The translations under genes were made by a program, and so were the position numbers. From contig RQYE01000001.1 in the NCBI GenBank assembly GCA_004010535.1, forward strand, positions 124,001 to 188,000: a DNA stretch of 64,000 nucleotides, written 5' to 3'. A model generated the notes under the pieces. The model worked only from the letters and a program-made list of their open reading frames with translations. It was not told the DNA's origin and searched no databases. Below, piece after piece: positions 7,839-16,788 of this stretch. Position 1 is the stretch's first letter; each line of letters begins with the position of its first letter. Source of the DNA: Coriobacteriales bacterium OH1046. GTDB taxonomy: Bacteria; Actinomycetota; Coriobacteriia; Coriobacteriales; Atopobiaceae.

Positions 7839-9503
7839 ATGGCTAGGAAGCAGCCCCCCCTGAAAATCATCCCGCTCGGCGGACTCGACGGCATCGGCAA
7901 GAACATGACCGTCTTCGAGTACGGCAACGATATGGTCCTGCTCGATGCGGGCCTGATGTTTCCCGATGACGAGCAGCCGGGTATCGACCTCGTCCTCCCC
8001 GACTACACCTACGTGCTCGAGAACGAGCATAAGCTCCGCGGCATCGTCATCACGCACGGCCACGAGGATCATACCGGCGCCCTCCCGTACCTCCTCATGG
8101 ATCTCAATGCCACGGTACCCATCTACTCATCCAAGCTCACCCTCGGTTTCATCGAGGGCAAGCTCTCCGAGCACAATATCAAAAACGTCCCCTTCCGCGC
8201 GGTCGGCGATGGGGATTCCGTCAAGCTCGGAAGCCTCGAGCTCACGTTCTTCTCGATGACCCATTCCATCCCCGCCGCCTTCGGCGTCTTCTTCAGGACC
8301 CCTGCCGGCACCGTGATGCATACGGGCGATTTCAAGCTCGACCAGACGCCCATCGATGGCATCACGCCCAGCTACAACGCCATCAACGCTTTCGGCGCCG
8401 GAGGCGTCGACCTTCTGCTCTCGGACTCCACCAACGCCACGCGCCCCGGCTTCACCGGTTCGGAGGCTGCGGTCGGCCCCACGCTGCGCCACATCATCAA
8501 GAATGCGCCCGGACGCGTCTTCGTGGCTTCCTTCTCGAGCCACATCCACCGCCTCCAGCAGATCTGCGACGCCAGCGTCTCCGTGGGCCGCAAGGTGGTC
8601 GTCACGGGCCGCTCCATGATCACCAATACCAAGATCGCCCGAGAGCTGGGCTATCTCAAGATCTCCGATCGCGACATCATCGACGCATACGATGTCGACC
8701 GCATCCCCGACGACCGTATCGTCGTCTTATGCACGGGCAGCCAGGGAGAGCCGCTCTCGGCCCTTTCGCGCATGGCGAACGGCGAGCATAAGTCGCTTTC
8801 CATCCGCTCGTCCGACACCGTGATCATCTCCGCCACGCCCGTCCCCGGCAACGAGAAGAGCGTGACATCGATCATCAACTCGCTTTCCAAGGTGGGATGC
8901 GATATCCACGACAAGTCGAACGGCCTCGTCCACGTCTCGGGCCACGGCAGCCAAGAGGAGCTCAAGCTCATCATGGCCATGACCAAGCCCACCTACTTCA
9001 TGCCGATCCATGGCGAGGCCATGCATCTGCGCGCCCACGCGAAGCTCGCCGAGCAGATGGGCATCCCATCCGAGAACATCTTCGTCATGGACAACGGCGA
9101 TTCGCTCGAGATGCGCGCCCATAAGGTCAGCCGCGGTGCGGGGATCGACTCGGGCGTCGTCTACGTGGACGGCCTCTCCGTCACCGATGCCAACCCCGTC
9201 GTCCTGCGCGACCGCCAGAAGCTCGCGCAGGACGGTATCGTCACCTGCGTCGTCGCACTCACCGGCAAGAAACGCAGGATCGATGTCATCGAGATCGGCA
9301 GCCGCGGCGTCTCGTTCGCGACCGATGACGAGCTCATGGCCGAGGCGCGCAAGCTGGTGGAGAACACCATCTCCCGCCTTGCCGCCCAGAAGAACTCCTC
9401 GCTCGAATCGCTGCGCAAGGACGTGCGCAGCGCGCTCTCGGGTTTCCTATGGTCGCGCACCCATACCCGGCCCATGGTCATCCCGGTCGTGATGGAGGTT
9501 TAA
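7839..9503 (+). CDS. rnj: Ribonuclease J
   Basis: Metallo-beta-lactamase/beta-CASP ribonuclease with endo- and 5'-3' exonuclease activity in mRNA decay and rRNA maturation. The 554-residue length is typical. The N-terminal GGLDGIGKNMTVFEY and the zinc motif THGHEDHTGALPYL are present, followed by the beta-CASP region, including LCTGSQGEPLSALSRMANGEH, and GHGSQEELKLIM with the PIHGEAMHL zinc-binding motif. A C-terminal domain (SLRKDVRSALSGFLW) is retained. The ATG at 7839 begins the conserved protein; the 76 extra codons in the track ORF fall in non-coding leader. ftsK starts six bases later and is probably co-transcribed. Confidence 0.95.
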   Translation: MARKQPPLKIIPLGGLDGIGKNMTVFEYGNDMVLLDAGLMFPDDEQPGIDLVLPDYTYVLENEHKLRGIVITHGHEDHTGALPYLLMDLNATVPIYSSKLTLGFIEGKLSEHNIKNVPFRAVGDGDSVKLGSLELTFFSMTHSIPAAFGVFFRTPAGTVMHTGDFKLDQTPIDGITPSYNAINAFGAGGVDLLLSDSTNATRPGFTGSEAAVGPTLRHIIKNAPGRVFVASFSSHIHRLQQICDASVSVGRKVVVTGRSMITNTKIARELGYLKISDRDIIDAYDVDRIPDDRIVVLCTGSQGEPLSALSRMANGEHKSLSIRSSDTVIISATPVPGNEKSVTSIINSLSKVGCDIHDKSNGLVHVSGHGSQEELKLIMAMTKPTYFMPIHGEAMHLRAHAKLAEQMGIPSENIFVMDNGDSLEMRAHKVSRGAGIDSGVVYVDGLSVTDANPVVLRDRQKLAQDGIVTCVVALTGKKRRIDVIEIGSRGVSFATDDELMAEARKLVENTISRLAAQKNSSLESLRKDVRSALSGFLWSRTHTRPMVIPVVMEV

Positions 9504-9509
9504 GGATCC

Positions 9510-11972
9510 ATGGCACAGAGGCGCAGATCGAACACGGCATCCAAGGCACCGAGATCCAAGCAGCCCGCGCCCAAGCGGGCGGGCCGCGCCATCGCCCATG
9601 ATCCCGCTTGGGATTCCACCCGCAACGACATCGTGGGCGTCGTCGTCGCCGTGCTCGCGGTCGCCCTGTTCATCGCCCTCATAAGCCCGTCTTCGGCCAT
9701 CGTGACGCGTGCCATGTCGCACTCCCTCGTCAGCTGCTTCGGCTCCGGGGCCCTGCTCTTCCCCCTCGCGCTCTTCGTCTTCGCCCTGACCTTCTTCATC
9801 GATGGGGAAGGGCCCATCTCAGGACGCGTCGCTATCGGCCTCCTGCTCATCGTCCTCGCCGTCCTCGCGCTCCTCTCCATCAACCTCCCCGAGGCCGAGC
9901 TCGCGCCCGACGCGGTCATCACGCCCGGCATCCTCGAGGGGGGCGGCGGGTATGTGGGCGGCGGCATCGCCTGGCTTCTGCTCAAGCTCGTGGGCCGCAC
10001 CATCGGGAACGTCCTGCTCGCCGGGATGATCATCGCCGGCATCGTGGTGTGCGGGTTCTCGATATCGGGTGCCGTCTCGAAGCTGCGCGCCAACGCATCG
10101 GAGGCGGGCGAGGCCGCACGCGAGCGCCTCATGCAGCGCAGGGAGGAGCGCGCGGAGCGTGCTGCCGAGCAGCGTGCCCGCGCCCAGGCCCAGCAAGCGG
10201 CGCTCTTCGGCGAATCGGGCGAGATGAAGGCCTCGTTCATCGGCGAGCGCACGACGAGCGTGCTCAAGCGCAGGCAGGCCCATCTCCTTGCAGCGGAGCC
10301 CGTCGTGGGGGAGCTTCCCTACGATGACGGTATCATCGGCTCTGCGGAGCCTGCCCAGCAGGTCGGCCAGGCCGATCAGGCCGAGACGGTCAGGATCGAC
10401 CCCAAGAGGAGGTCCAAGCCCAAGGGCGGATCGAAGCAGGCCGGGCTGCCCGCCTTCCTTGCGGGCAAGCCCGTCTCCGTCAGCCGGCCGGGCGATGGCG
10501 ATGAATCCTATCGGCTGCCCCCCCTCTCGATCTTGGCCTCCAACCCGGCATCAGCGCTTTCCGCCAGCACCGATGACGAGCTCGCCGCCGTCGCGCGCAA
10601 GCTCCAGTCGACCCTCGAGGAGTTCGGCCTGGCTTCCAAAGTCATCGGTTGGACTGCGGGCCCATCCGTCACCACGTTCAAGATATCGCCGGGCGAGGGC
10701 GAGCGCGTGAGCAAGATCACCAACCTCGAGGATGATATCGCCCTCTCGCTCGCGGCCAAGTCGGTCCGCATCTTCGCCCCCATTCCCGGAACCTCCCAAG
10801 TCGGTATCGAGATCCCCAACGAGACGCGCAACTCCGTGTATCTTGCCGATGTCCTTCCCTATGCTCAGGACGGCCCGCTCGAGGCGGCGTTCGGACGCGA
10901 CTCCGAGGGCAAGCCCATCGTGGTCGATCTCGCCACGCTCCCGCACCTGCTCGTCGCCGGCACCACCGGATCGGGCAAGTCGGTCATGCTCAACTCCATC
11001 GTCATGTCCATCCTCATGCGCGCCACGCCCGAGCAGGTACGCCTCATCATGGTCGATCCCAAGCGCGTCGAGTTCACGGGCTATACCGGACTGCCGCACC
11101 TCTACGTGCCGGTCGTGACCGAACCGCGCCAGGCTGCGAGCGCGCTGCAGTGGGGCGTCACCGAGATGGAGCGGCGCCTCAAGGTCTTCGAGCATTACAA
11201 GGTGCGCGACATCAAGTCCTATAACAAGATCATCCAGAGCCCGAAATACGATGCCGCCGAGAGCAAACCCGTCCACATGCCGTACTTCGTCATCGTCATC
11301 GACGAGCTCGCCGACCTCATGATGGTCGCGGGAAAGGATGTGGAGAGCTCGATCGTCCGCATCGCCCAGCTCGGCCGTGCGGCAGGCATCCATCTCATCG
11401 TCGCCACCCAGCGTCCATCGGCCGATGTCGTCACCGGCCTCATCAAGGCGAACATCGACAACCGCATCGCCCTCTCGGTCGATAACGGCATGAACTCCCG
11501 CATCATCCTCGACCAGACCGGTGCCGAGCGCCTCCTCGGCAATGGGGATATGCTTATCAAGCTGCGTGGCCGCAGGCCCAAGCGCGCCCAAGGCTGCTTC
11601 GTCTCCGATGAGGAGATCGAGAAGACCGTCGAGTTCATCCGCACCCAGGCCAAGGCCGACTACCACGAGGACATCCTGTCGCTCGTGGCTTCCAGCCAGC
11701 CTGGGACCGCAGGCGATCCTACCGACCGCGATGACGATCCGCTCATATGGGAGGCCGCCAAGATTGTCGTGGAATCCCAGTTGGGTTCCACATCGGGGCT
11801 GCAACGGCAGCTTGCAGTAGGGTACGCTAGAGCGGGACGCATCATGGATATGCTCGAGGTCAAGGGTGTCGTCGGTCCCCCTAACGGCTCCAAGCCCCGG
11901 GATGTCCTGCTCGATGCCGATGGTTTGGAGGAGCTCCGCCAGACCGAGGCGCAGTATCGGGAGGTGGGGTAG
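9510..11972 (+). CDS. ftsK: DNA translocase FtsK/SpoIIIE
   Basis: Septum-anchored ATPase that pumps DNA during chromosome segregation. In the 820-residue protein a basic N-terminus precedes about four membrane helices (~30-195), then a basic coiled linker (~200-260). The RecA-like motor has Walker A GTTGSGKS at about 484-491, a Walker B region (VIVIDELADLMM) and the QRPSADVVTGLIKANI motif. The C-terminal gamma winged-helix domain (STSGLQRQLAVGYARAGRIMDMLEVKGVVGPPNGSKPRDVL) recognises KOPS/SRS polarity sequences. It sits between rnj and a RodZ-like gene, the frequent Gram-positive order. Confidence 0.96.
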   Translation: MAQRRRSNTASKAPRSKQPAPKRAGRAIAHDPAWDSTRNDIVGVVVAVLAVALFIALISPSSAIVTRAMSHSLVSCFGSGALLFPLALFVFALTFFIDGEGPISGRVAIGLLLIVLAVLALLSINLPEAELAPDAVITPGILEGGGGYVGGGIAWLLLKLVGRTIGNVLLAGMIIAGIVVCGFSISGAVSKLRANASEAGEAARERLMQRREERAERAAEQRARAQAQQAALFGESGEMKASFIGERTTSVLKRRQAHLLAAEPVVGELPYDDGIIGSAEPAQQVGQADQAETVRIDPKRRSKPKGGSKQAGLPAFLAGKPVSVSRPGDGDESYRLPPLSILASNPASALSASTDDELAAVARKLQSTLEEFGLASKVIGWTAGPSVTTFKISPGEGERVSKITNLEDDIALSLAAKSVRIFAPIPGTSQVGIEIPNETRNSVYLADVLPYAQDGPLEAAFGRDSEGKPIVVDLATLPHLLVAGTTGSGKSVMLNSIVMSILMRATPEQVRLIMVDPKRVEFTGYTGLPHLYVPVVTEPRQAASALQWGVTEMERRLKVFEHYKVRDIKSYNKIIQSPKYDAAESKPVHMPYFVIVIDELADLMMVAGKDVESSIVRIAQLGRAAGIHLIVATQRPSADVVTGLIKANIDNRIALSVDNGMNSRIILDQTGAERLLGNGDMLIKLRGRRPKRAQGCFVSDEEIEKTVEFIRTQAKADYHEDILSLVASSQPGTAGDPTDRDDDPLIWEAAKIVVESQLGSTSGLQRQLAVGYARAGRIMDMLEVKGVVGPPNGSKPRDVLLDADGLEELRQTEAQYREVG

Positions 11973-11973
11973 C

Positions 11974-13614
11974 ATGGCCCGTTTACGGTTTTCCGAGACG
12001 CTCAAGAACAAACGCCACGAGCTGGGCCTGACGATCGCTCAGGCGTCATCGGTCCTCAAGTTGAAGGAGCAGGTCCTCGTCGCATTCGAGGAAGGCAATT
12101 TCGAGGACATGCCCAAGAGCGGCTATGCCCAGGGGATGCTCGCCTCCTATGCGCGGTATCTGGGGCTCTCGCCCCGCGAGCTCGTCGACGTGTATTCCGA
12201 GGAGCTCTACGAATACACCCATGGGCAGTCATCGCATGATCTGCGCAGGCGGACGCGCGATACACGCTCGGGCCGCATCATCGACGGCTACGATGTCCCC
12301 AACGAGTCCGAATCGCGACCGAAGGCCTACGTGGAGCTCAGATCCTACCTTCCCACGGCGGGAGGCCCGATGGGCGACTACGGTGCCTTCGCGACGACCT
12401 CGGGGGTCCATTCGCGGGCAACCGGTGCCGTCGTCCCTTCCAACATGGGTTCTCCGGGCGGGTCGTATTCGCACTCAGAATACGCCACGGGCCATGCGTA
12501 TAACGCGGCGTCCGACGCAGGGAAACCGGCTCGGGCGTCGATGGCGCGCAGGCGCTACGATGGCGACACCGCCCGCTCGTCAGCACGTGCGCGCTCGTAT
12601 CATCGCGAGGACATCCGCACGCGCCGCGTCTCCCGCAGCCAATACCGGGATGATCGCTCGTTCGATGACGAGGTCGAGCCTTACGAGGCGGCTTCCACGG
12701 AGCGGGGTCGACGTTCGTCGCATAATATCGCACGGATAGAGCGGCCCAATGTCGCGCAGCGCGGCGCCCGCAGCCGGGATATCTATACCGAATCAAGCCG
12801 CAGGGGGCCTTCCGGCGGCCTCGTCGGCCTCGTCTTCGATTGGTTCAGGGACTCGCGCCATGCGCTTGCCGCAGTCGTCATCGCACTCGGCCTCATCCTC
12901 ACATTCATCGCCATCTTCTCGATCAAAAGCTGCGTCTCGGGCGTGGGCACCGAGGCAAGCTCCACCCGCACGGTCGGCGTGACGCCCGCCCAATCCACGG
13001 CGGACGAGGTGAAGGACGCCGACGGCAAGACCGACGCCGGGGATGCGGGCGAGCAGACGATTCCCGAGATCGCGAAGCCCGAGGAGCCGTCGGTCGTCAT
13101 GGTCAAGGTGAGCGTTGCCGAGGGACAGGTTTCCTGGCTCGAGATCCAAGCGGATGGAGAGAGCTCCATCGCAGATACCGTCAACGGTCCATGGGAGCAG
13201 ACCTATGATGTCAAGACGCAGCTCATCGTCCGCGCCGGCGACATCTCGGCCGTGAGCGTCTTCGTCAACGGCGAGCAGCAGCAATTCGAGATGAAATCTT
13301 CCGGCGTCGGCACCATCACGGTCGACGGACCCCCCGCTACTGCCAAGGAGGGCGAGGAGGGTGAAACGTCGATGGGTCAAGGTCAAGGTCAAGGTCAGGT
13401 CCAGGTTCAGGATCAGACGCAGGATCAAAGCCAGGATTCGGAAGATGCCGGCGGTGAGGAGCCTGCTGCCGCGAACGTCGATGGCGATGAGTACCAGTAC
13501 ACCTACAATGGGTATGACATCTACAAAGATCACCGCAATGGCAACCTCTACTGCATCGATCCCGCCACGGGCGCGAAGCTCAACCCCGCCGACGGCACCC
13601 CCTATGAAGGCTAA
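11974..13614 (+). CDS. RodZ-like membrane protein with N-terminal helix-turn-helix domain
   Basis: A 546-residue bitopic protein. Residues ~5-80 form an XRE/HTH_25 domain (RFSETLKNKRHELGLTIAQASSVLKLKEQVLVAFEEGNF) like that by which RodZ contacts MreB or DNA. A long Arg/Ser/Tyr-rich cytoplasmic linker follows, then one membrane helix at about 295-317 (HALAAVVIALGLILTFIAIF). The outer part has a DUF4115-like beta domain (VKVSVAEGQVSWLEIQADG), a Gln-rich repeat coded by short tandem DNA repeats (13375-13440), and a C-terminal NGNLYCIDPATGAKLNPADG segment. It starts one base after the ftsK stop, so it is translationally coupled. A role in cell shape or division is inferred from the domain; no mreB is in view. 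Confidence 0.75.
   Translation: MARLRFSETLKNKRHELGLTIAQASSVLKLKEQVLVAFEEGNFEDMPKSGYAQGMLASYARYLGLSPRELVDVYSEELYEYTHGQSSHDLRRRTRDTRSGRIIDGYDVPNESESRPKAYVELRSYLPTAGGPMGDYGAFATTSGVHSRATGAVVPSNMGSPGGSYSHSEYATGHAYNAASDAGKPARASMARRRYDGDTARSSARARSYHREDIRTRRVSRSQYRDDRSFDDEVEPYEAASTERGRRSSHNIARIERPNVAQRGARSRDIYTESSRRGPSGGLVGLVFDWFRDSRHALAAVVIALGLILTFIAIFSIKSCVSGVGTEASSTRTVGVTPAQSTADEVKDADGKTDAGDAGEQTIPEIAKPEEPSVVMVKVSVAEGQVSWLEIQADGESSIADTVNGPWEQTYDVKTQLIVRAGDISAVSVFVNGEQQQFEMKSSGVGTITVDGPPATAKEGEEGETSMGQGQGQGQVQVQDQTQDQSQDSEDAGGEEPAAANVDGDEYQYTYNGYDIYKDHRNGNLYCIDPATGAKLNPADGTPYEG
13375..13440 (+). repeat. Imperfect 6-bp tandem repeats inside the RodZ-like gene
   Basis: Near-identical GGTCAA/GGTCAG units code for a QGQGQGQVQVQDQTQDQSQ tract in the extracytoplasmic part. 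Being a multiple of three, slippage would change length without breaking the frame. Confidence 0.7.
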
Positions 13615-13633
13615 CAGCAAGGAGATCCCGCCG

Positions 13634-14131
13634 ATGCCCAAGGATGCAAGTTTCGATATCGTCTCCGATGTGGATATGCAGGAGGTCGATAACGCCTTCC
13701 AGCAGACCGTGCGCGAGCTCGCGCAGCGCTATGACCTCAAGGGCGCGGGAGCCGCGATCGAATTCTCCCGCAGGGAGGGGTCGTTCCTCATCACGGCCCC
13801 CTCCGAGTTCGTCGCGGGCCAAGTCGTCGATGTGCTCGGTTCCAAGCTCGCCAAACGCGGTATCGACCTGAAGGCGCTGCGCATGGACAGGCCCCAGCCC
13901 GCCGCCGGCATGTCGGTCCGTCAGACCGGCCGTATGGTCCAGGGCATCGATCCCGACATCGCCAAGCGCATCTCCAAGGATATCCGCGGTACCAAGCTCA
14001 AGGTCAAGCCCGTCATAGAGGGCGGGAAGCTCCGTGTGAGCGCATCGTCCAAGGATGCCCTCCAGTCCGTCATCGCCTTCCTGCGCGATCAGGATTACGG
14101 TCAGCCCCTCCAGTTCGCCAACTACCGCTAG
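13634..14131 (+). CDS. yajQ: YajQ/YitK family nucleotide-binding protein
   Basis: A 165-residue protein with the UPF0234 fold, two ferredoxin-like halves. It begins MPKDASFDIVSDVDMQEVDNA, the family signature, and ends with DYGQPLQFANYR. Conserved features include RYDLKGAGAAIEF and ISKDIRGTKLKVKPVIEGGKLRVSASSKDALQ. Members bind nucleic acid, and the Xanthomonas homologue binds cyclic-di-GMP; the function in this organism is not known. The ATG at 13634 follows AAGGAGATC. It lies 19 bases after the RodZ-like gene and 7 bases before rimO, so the three are probably one transcript. Confidence 0.9.
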   Translation: MPKDASFDIVSDVDMQEVDNAFQQTVRELAQRYDLKGAGAAIEFSRREGSFLITAPSEFVAGQVVDVLGSKLAKRGIDLKALRMDRPQPAAGMSVRQTGRMVQGIDPDIAKRISKDIRGTKLKVKPVIEGGKLRVSASSKDALQSVIAFLRDQDYGQPLQFANYR

Positions 14132-14138
14132 GATTTCC

Positions 14139-15458
14139 ATGCGCGTCCTCTACATCACCTTGGGCTGCGCCAAGAACGAGGTCGATACCGACCGCATGCG
14201 GGCCCTGCTCGGCGCGGCCGGTTTCGAGGAGGCCCGGCAGGTTTCCGAGGCTGACATCGCTTTGGTCAATACCTGCTCGTTCCTGGAGGCTGCAACGGCG
14301 GAATCCATCGAGACAACGCTCATGCTCGCCGCCGAGGCGGCACGGGGAATCCGCACGGTCCCCATCATCATGTGCGGCTGCGTCCCCTCGCGTTATGCGG
14401 AGGGTCTTGCCGAGGAGCTGCCCGAGGTCTCCGCGTTCGTGAGGCACGACGAGGAGGACGGTATCGTCGAGGTCGTCCGCCGCGTGCTCGGCATCGACCC
14501 CGCGCCCTATATGCCCCGAACGGTGCTGCGCACCATCGAAGGCCCAAGCGCCTACCTCAAGATATCCGAGGGCTGCGATCGCTTCTGCGCATTCTGCGCG
14601 ATCCCCTACATCAGGGGACGCTACCATTCCCGTGCGCTCGGCGATCTGCTCGACGAGGCACGGGCACTGCTCGAAGGGGGCGTACGCGAGCTCGTGCTCA
14701 TCGGGCAGGATACCGGCATCTGGGGAAGCGATTGCGCGCCCGGGCTCTCGCTCGCCGATCTGCTCCGCGAGCTGGATGCGCTCGCCCAACCCTACCATGC
14801 CTGGATTCGCGTGCTCTACCTGCAGCCCGAGGGGATGACCGACGATCTGATCGCAGCCATCCGCGATCTCGAATGCGTGCTTCCCTACATCGATATCCCC
14901 ATCCAGCATTGTTCCGCGCGGGTGCTCGAGGCCATGAACCGCTCCGGTTCCGCAGCCAGCCTCCATGATCTTTTCAAGCGGCTCCGCACCGAGATCCCCG
15001 GCATGGTCTTGCGCACGACGGCCATGGCGGGCTTCCCGGGCGAAACGGACGACGAGGCGGATGAGCTCGCCTCATTCGTGCGCGACGAAGGCTTCGATTA
15101 TTGCTCGGTCTTCTCGTTCTCCGCAGAAGAGGGCACGCGCGCCGCTCGGATGGATGGCCAGGTTCCCGAGGATACCAAGCTCGAGCGCACGCAGCGCTTG
15201 GTCGACATCGCCGAGAGGCAGGGCTTTTCCGCCACCGCGTCGCATATCGGGGAGGTCTGCGCCGTCATCATCGACGGCATCGAGCAGACCGATGACGGCT
15301 GCGAGCTTATCGGCCACGCCTGGTTCCAAGCCCCTGATTCGGATGGCGCCGTCCATATCGAGCAGGGCGAGGCGGCGGTTGGCGACATCGTATCGGTCGA
15401 GCTGGTCGATGCATTCTGCTACGAGATGGTCGGACGCATCGTCGAGATCCGGGAGTAG
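14139..15458 (+). CDS. rimO: Ribosomal protein S12 methylthiotransferase RimO
   Basis: Radical-SAM enzyme that adds a methylthio group to a conserved Asp of S12. The 439 residues show the N-terminal UPF0004 domain (ITLGCAKNEVDTDRM with its cluster cysteines), the radical-SAM motif CDRFCAFC (Cys ~146, 150, 153), and a C-terminal TRAM domain (~375-439). The LGCAKNEVD start and YIRGRYHSR after the radical-SAM motif favour RimO over MiaB, which is separately present at 21918. It starts eight bases after yajQ and is followed by pgsA. Confidence 0.95.
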   Translation: MRVLYITLGCAKNEVDTDRMRALLGAAGFEEARQVSEADIALVNTCSFLEAATAESIETTLMLAAEAARGIRTVPIIMCGCVPSRYAEGLAEELPEVSAFVRHDEEDGIVEVVRRVLGIDPAPYMPRTVLRTIEGPSAYLKISEGCDRFCAFCAIPYIRGRYHSRALGDLLDEARALLEGGVRELVLIGQDTGIWGSDCAPGLSLADLLRELDALAQPYHAWIRVLYLQPEGMTDDLIAAIRDLECVLPYIDIPIQHCSARVLEAMNRSGSAASLHDLFKRLRTEIPGMVLRTTAMAGFPGETDDEADELASFVRDEGFDYCSVFSFSAEEGTRAARMDGQVPEDTKLERTQRLVDIAERQGFSATASHIGEVCAVIIDGIEQTDDGCELIGHAWFQAPDSDGAVHIEQGEAAVGDIVSVELVDAFCYEMVGRIVEIRE

Positions 15459-15468
15459 GGGAGCCCCC

Positions 15469-16068
15469 ATGGCACACGCACGATCTTCCATCATGACGCC
15501 CGCGAACCTGGTGACCGTCGCCCGCATGGTCCTCGTGCCCGCATGGCTTGCCATCGCCGAGGCGTTTCCCCCTTCGGACGGCAGCTCGTTCTCATGGGGC
15601 GCCTTCCTCGTCTTCCTGCTCTTCGTCGCGCTCTCCCTCACCGATAAGCTCGACGGCTACCTCGCACGCAGCCGCAACGAGATCACGACGTTCGGCAAGT
15701 TCCTCGATCCCATCGCAGACAAGCTCGTGGTCGTCGTTGCGCTCGCGTTCCTGCTCGAGCGCGGCCTCTGCTCCTCCTGGGTGCTCCTCCTCGTCGTTGC
15801 CCGCGAGTTCATGGTATCGGGGCTGCGTATGGTTGTGGCAGCCCAGGGCACGGTCATCGCTGCGTCGGGTCTCGGGAAGGCCAAGACCGCGACGACCATG
15901 GTCGCCATCAGCGGCTACCTCTTCCTCGCCGCACTTCCCGCAGGCGGCTTCGCGCAGGTGCTCCATACGATCTTTCTCGCGCTCATGGTCGCCGCCATGC
16001 TCCTCACGGCGTGGTCTGGTATCGATTACCTCGTGAAGTCCTGGCCGGCCGTCTCCAAGATGGGCTGA
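15469..16068 (+). CDS. pgsA: CDP-diacylglycerol-glycerol-3-phosphate phosphatidyltransferase
   Basis: Integral membrane enzyme that makes phosphatidylglycerophosphate. The 199 residues carry the complete CDP-alcohol phosphatidyltransferase signature D59-x2-D62-G63-x2-A66-R67-x8-G76-x3-D80-x3-D84, with about five membrane helices. The gene lies between rimO and pncC, the common rimO-pgsA-cinA-recA order of Gram-positive bacteria, with ten bases to rimO and two to pncC. A second, more distant family member occurs at 38130. Confidence 0.93.
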   Translation: MAHARSSIMTPANLVTVARMVLVPAWLAIAEAFPPSDGSSFSWGAFLVFLLFVALSLTDKLDGYLARSRNEITTFGKFLDPIADKLVVVVALAFLLERGLCSSWVLLLVVAREFMVSGLRMVVAAQGTVIAASGLGKAKTATTMVAISGYLFLAALPAGGFAQVLHTIFLALMVAAMLLTAWSGIDYLVKSWPAVSKMG

Positions 16069-16070
16069 CC

Positions 16071-16583
16071 ATGGCCTTCTCAGCCGAGATCTACCGGCTT
16101 GCCGGCTCGGTGCTGGCAGCGGCCCGCAAGAAGGGGATCCGCCTTGCATGCGCCGAATCGTGCACGGGGGGCCTCGTCGCCGCCGCTCTCACCGAGGTGC
16201 CCGGCTCGTCCGATGTCTTCGCGGGCGGCGTCGTGAGCTATGCGCTCGACGCCAAGGAGCATATCCTCGGCGTCGAACCATCCATCCTGCATGCTTCCGA
16301 GATCGGCGCAGTGTCGTCCGAGTGCGCCGGGGCCATGGCCCTCGGTGCCTCCGAGCTCTTCTCGGCTGATCTGACGGTTTCCGTGACGGGTATCGCCGGC
16401 CCCGGCGGGGAGGAACCCGGAAAGCCCGTGGGGACCGTCTGGTTCGCCTGCAGGACGCCTGCGGGCACGGAGACGGATACGATGCGCTTCTCAGGAGACC
16501 GTGCCGAGGTCCGCGAGCAGGCGCTCATGCATGCGCTCTCGCTGCTCTATGGACATCTTGCGGATTATCCCCCGTCCGCATAG
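16071..16583 (+). CDS. pncC: Nicotinamide-nucleotide amidohydrolase PncC (CinA C-terminal domain)
   Basis: Deamidates nicotinamide mononucleotide to nicotinate mononucleotide for NAD recycling. The 170-residue stand-alone CinA-C domain shows LACAESCTGGLVAAALTEVPGSSDVFAGGVVSYALDAK with the catalytic Ser and the conserved TGIAGPGG loop. It lacks the N-terminal COG1058 domain of full CinA. It is placed right before recA, as cinA is in many Firmicutes and Actinobacteria. It starts two bases after pgsA. Confidence 0.93.
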   Translation: MAFSAEIYRLAGSVLAAARKKGIRLACAESCTGGLVAAALTEVPGSSDVFAGGVVSYALDAKEHILGVEPSILHASEIGAVSSECAGAMALGASELFSADLTVSVTGIAGPGGEEPGKPVGTVWFACRTPAGTETDTMRFSGDRAEVREQALMHALSLLYGHLADYPPSA

Positions 16584-16732
16584 CGACCCATCCGGACACG
16601 GCCGCCTTCCGAACCATCGAATCCGCTGCGTCTCTTGATGCGATCGGGGGATGCGCATGCCTTCCGACAGATAGGCGATAGCCTCGGGTCTGATAAGCGG
16701 AAGAACCGTCGCGTATCCTTTTCGAAGAGCTA

Positions 16733-16761
16733 TTGACTCCGAACGGTTGTTCGCATATCAT
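16733..16761 (+). promoter_or_regulatory. recA promoter with LexA box
   Basis: TTGACT (16733-16738) and TATCAT (16756-16761) have ideal 17-base spacing. The spacer contains GAACGGTTGTTC (16741-16752), a perfect GAAC-N4-GTTC Gram-positive SOS box. LexA bound here would block RNA polymerase, so recA and the adjoining recX are expected to be damage-inducible. The lexA gene itself is at 26262. Confidence 0.88.
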
Positions 16762-16788
16762 CTGATTCGTCGGAAGGCAGGAGAGATC

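Noticed and set aside
13374-13440. CRISPR-like short repeats
   Set aside because: Units are only six bases, contiguous and in frame inside a gene; no spacers and no cas genes in the window.
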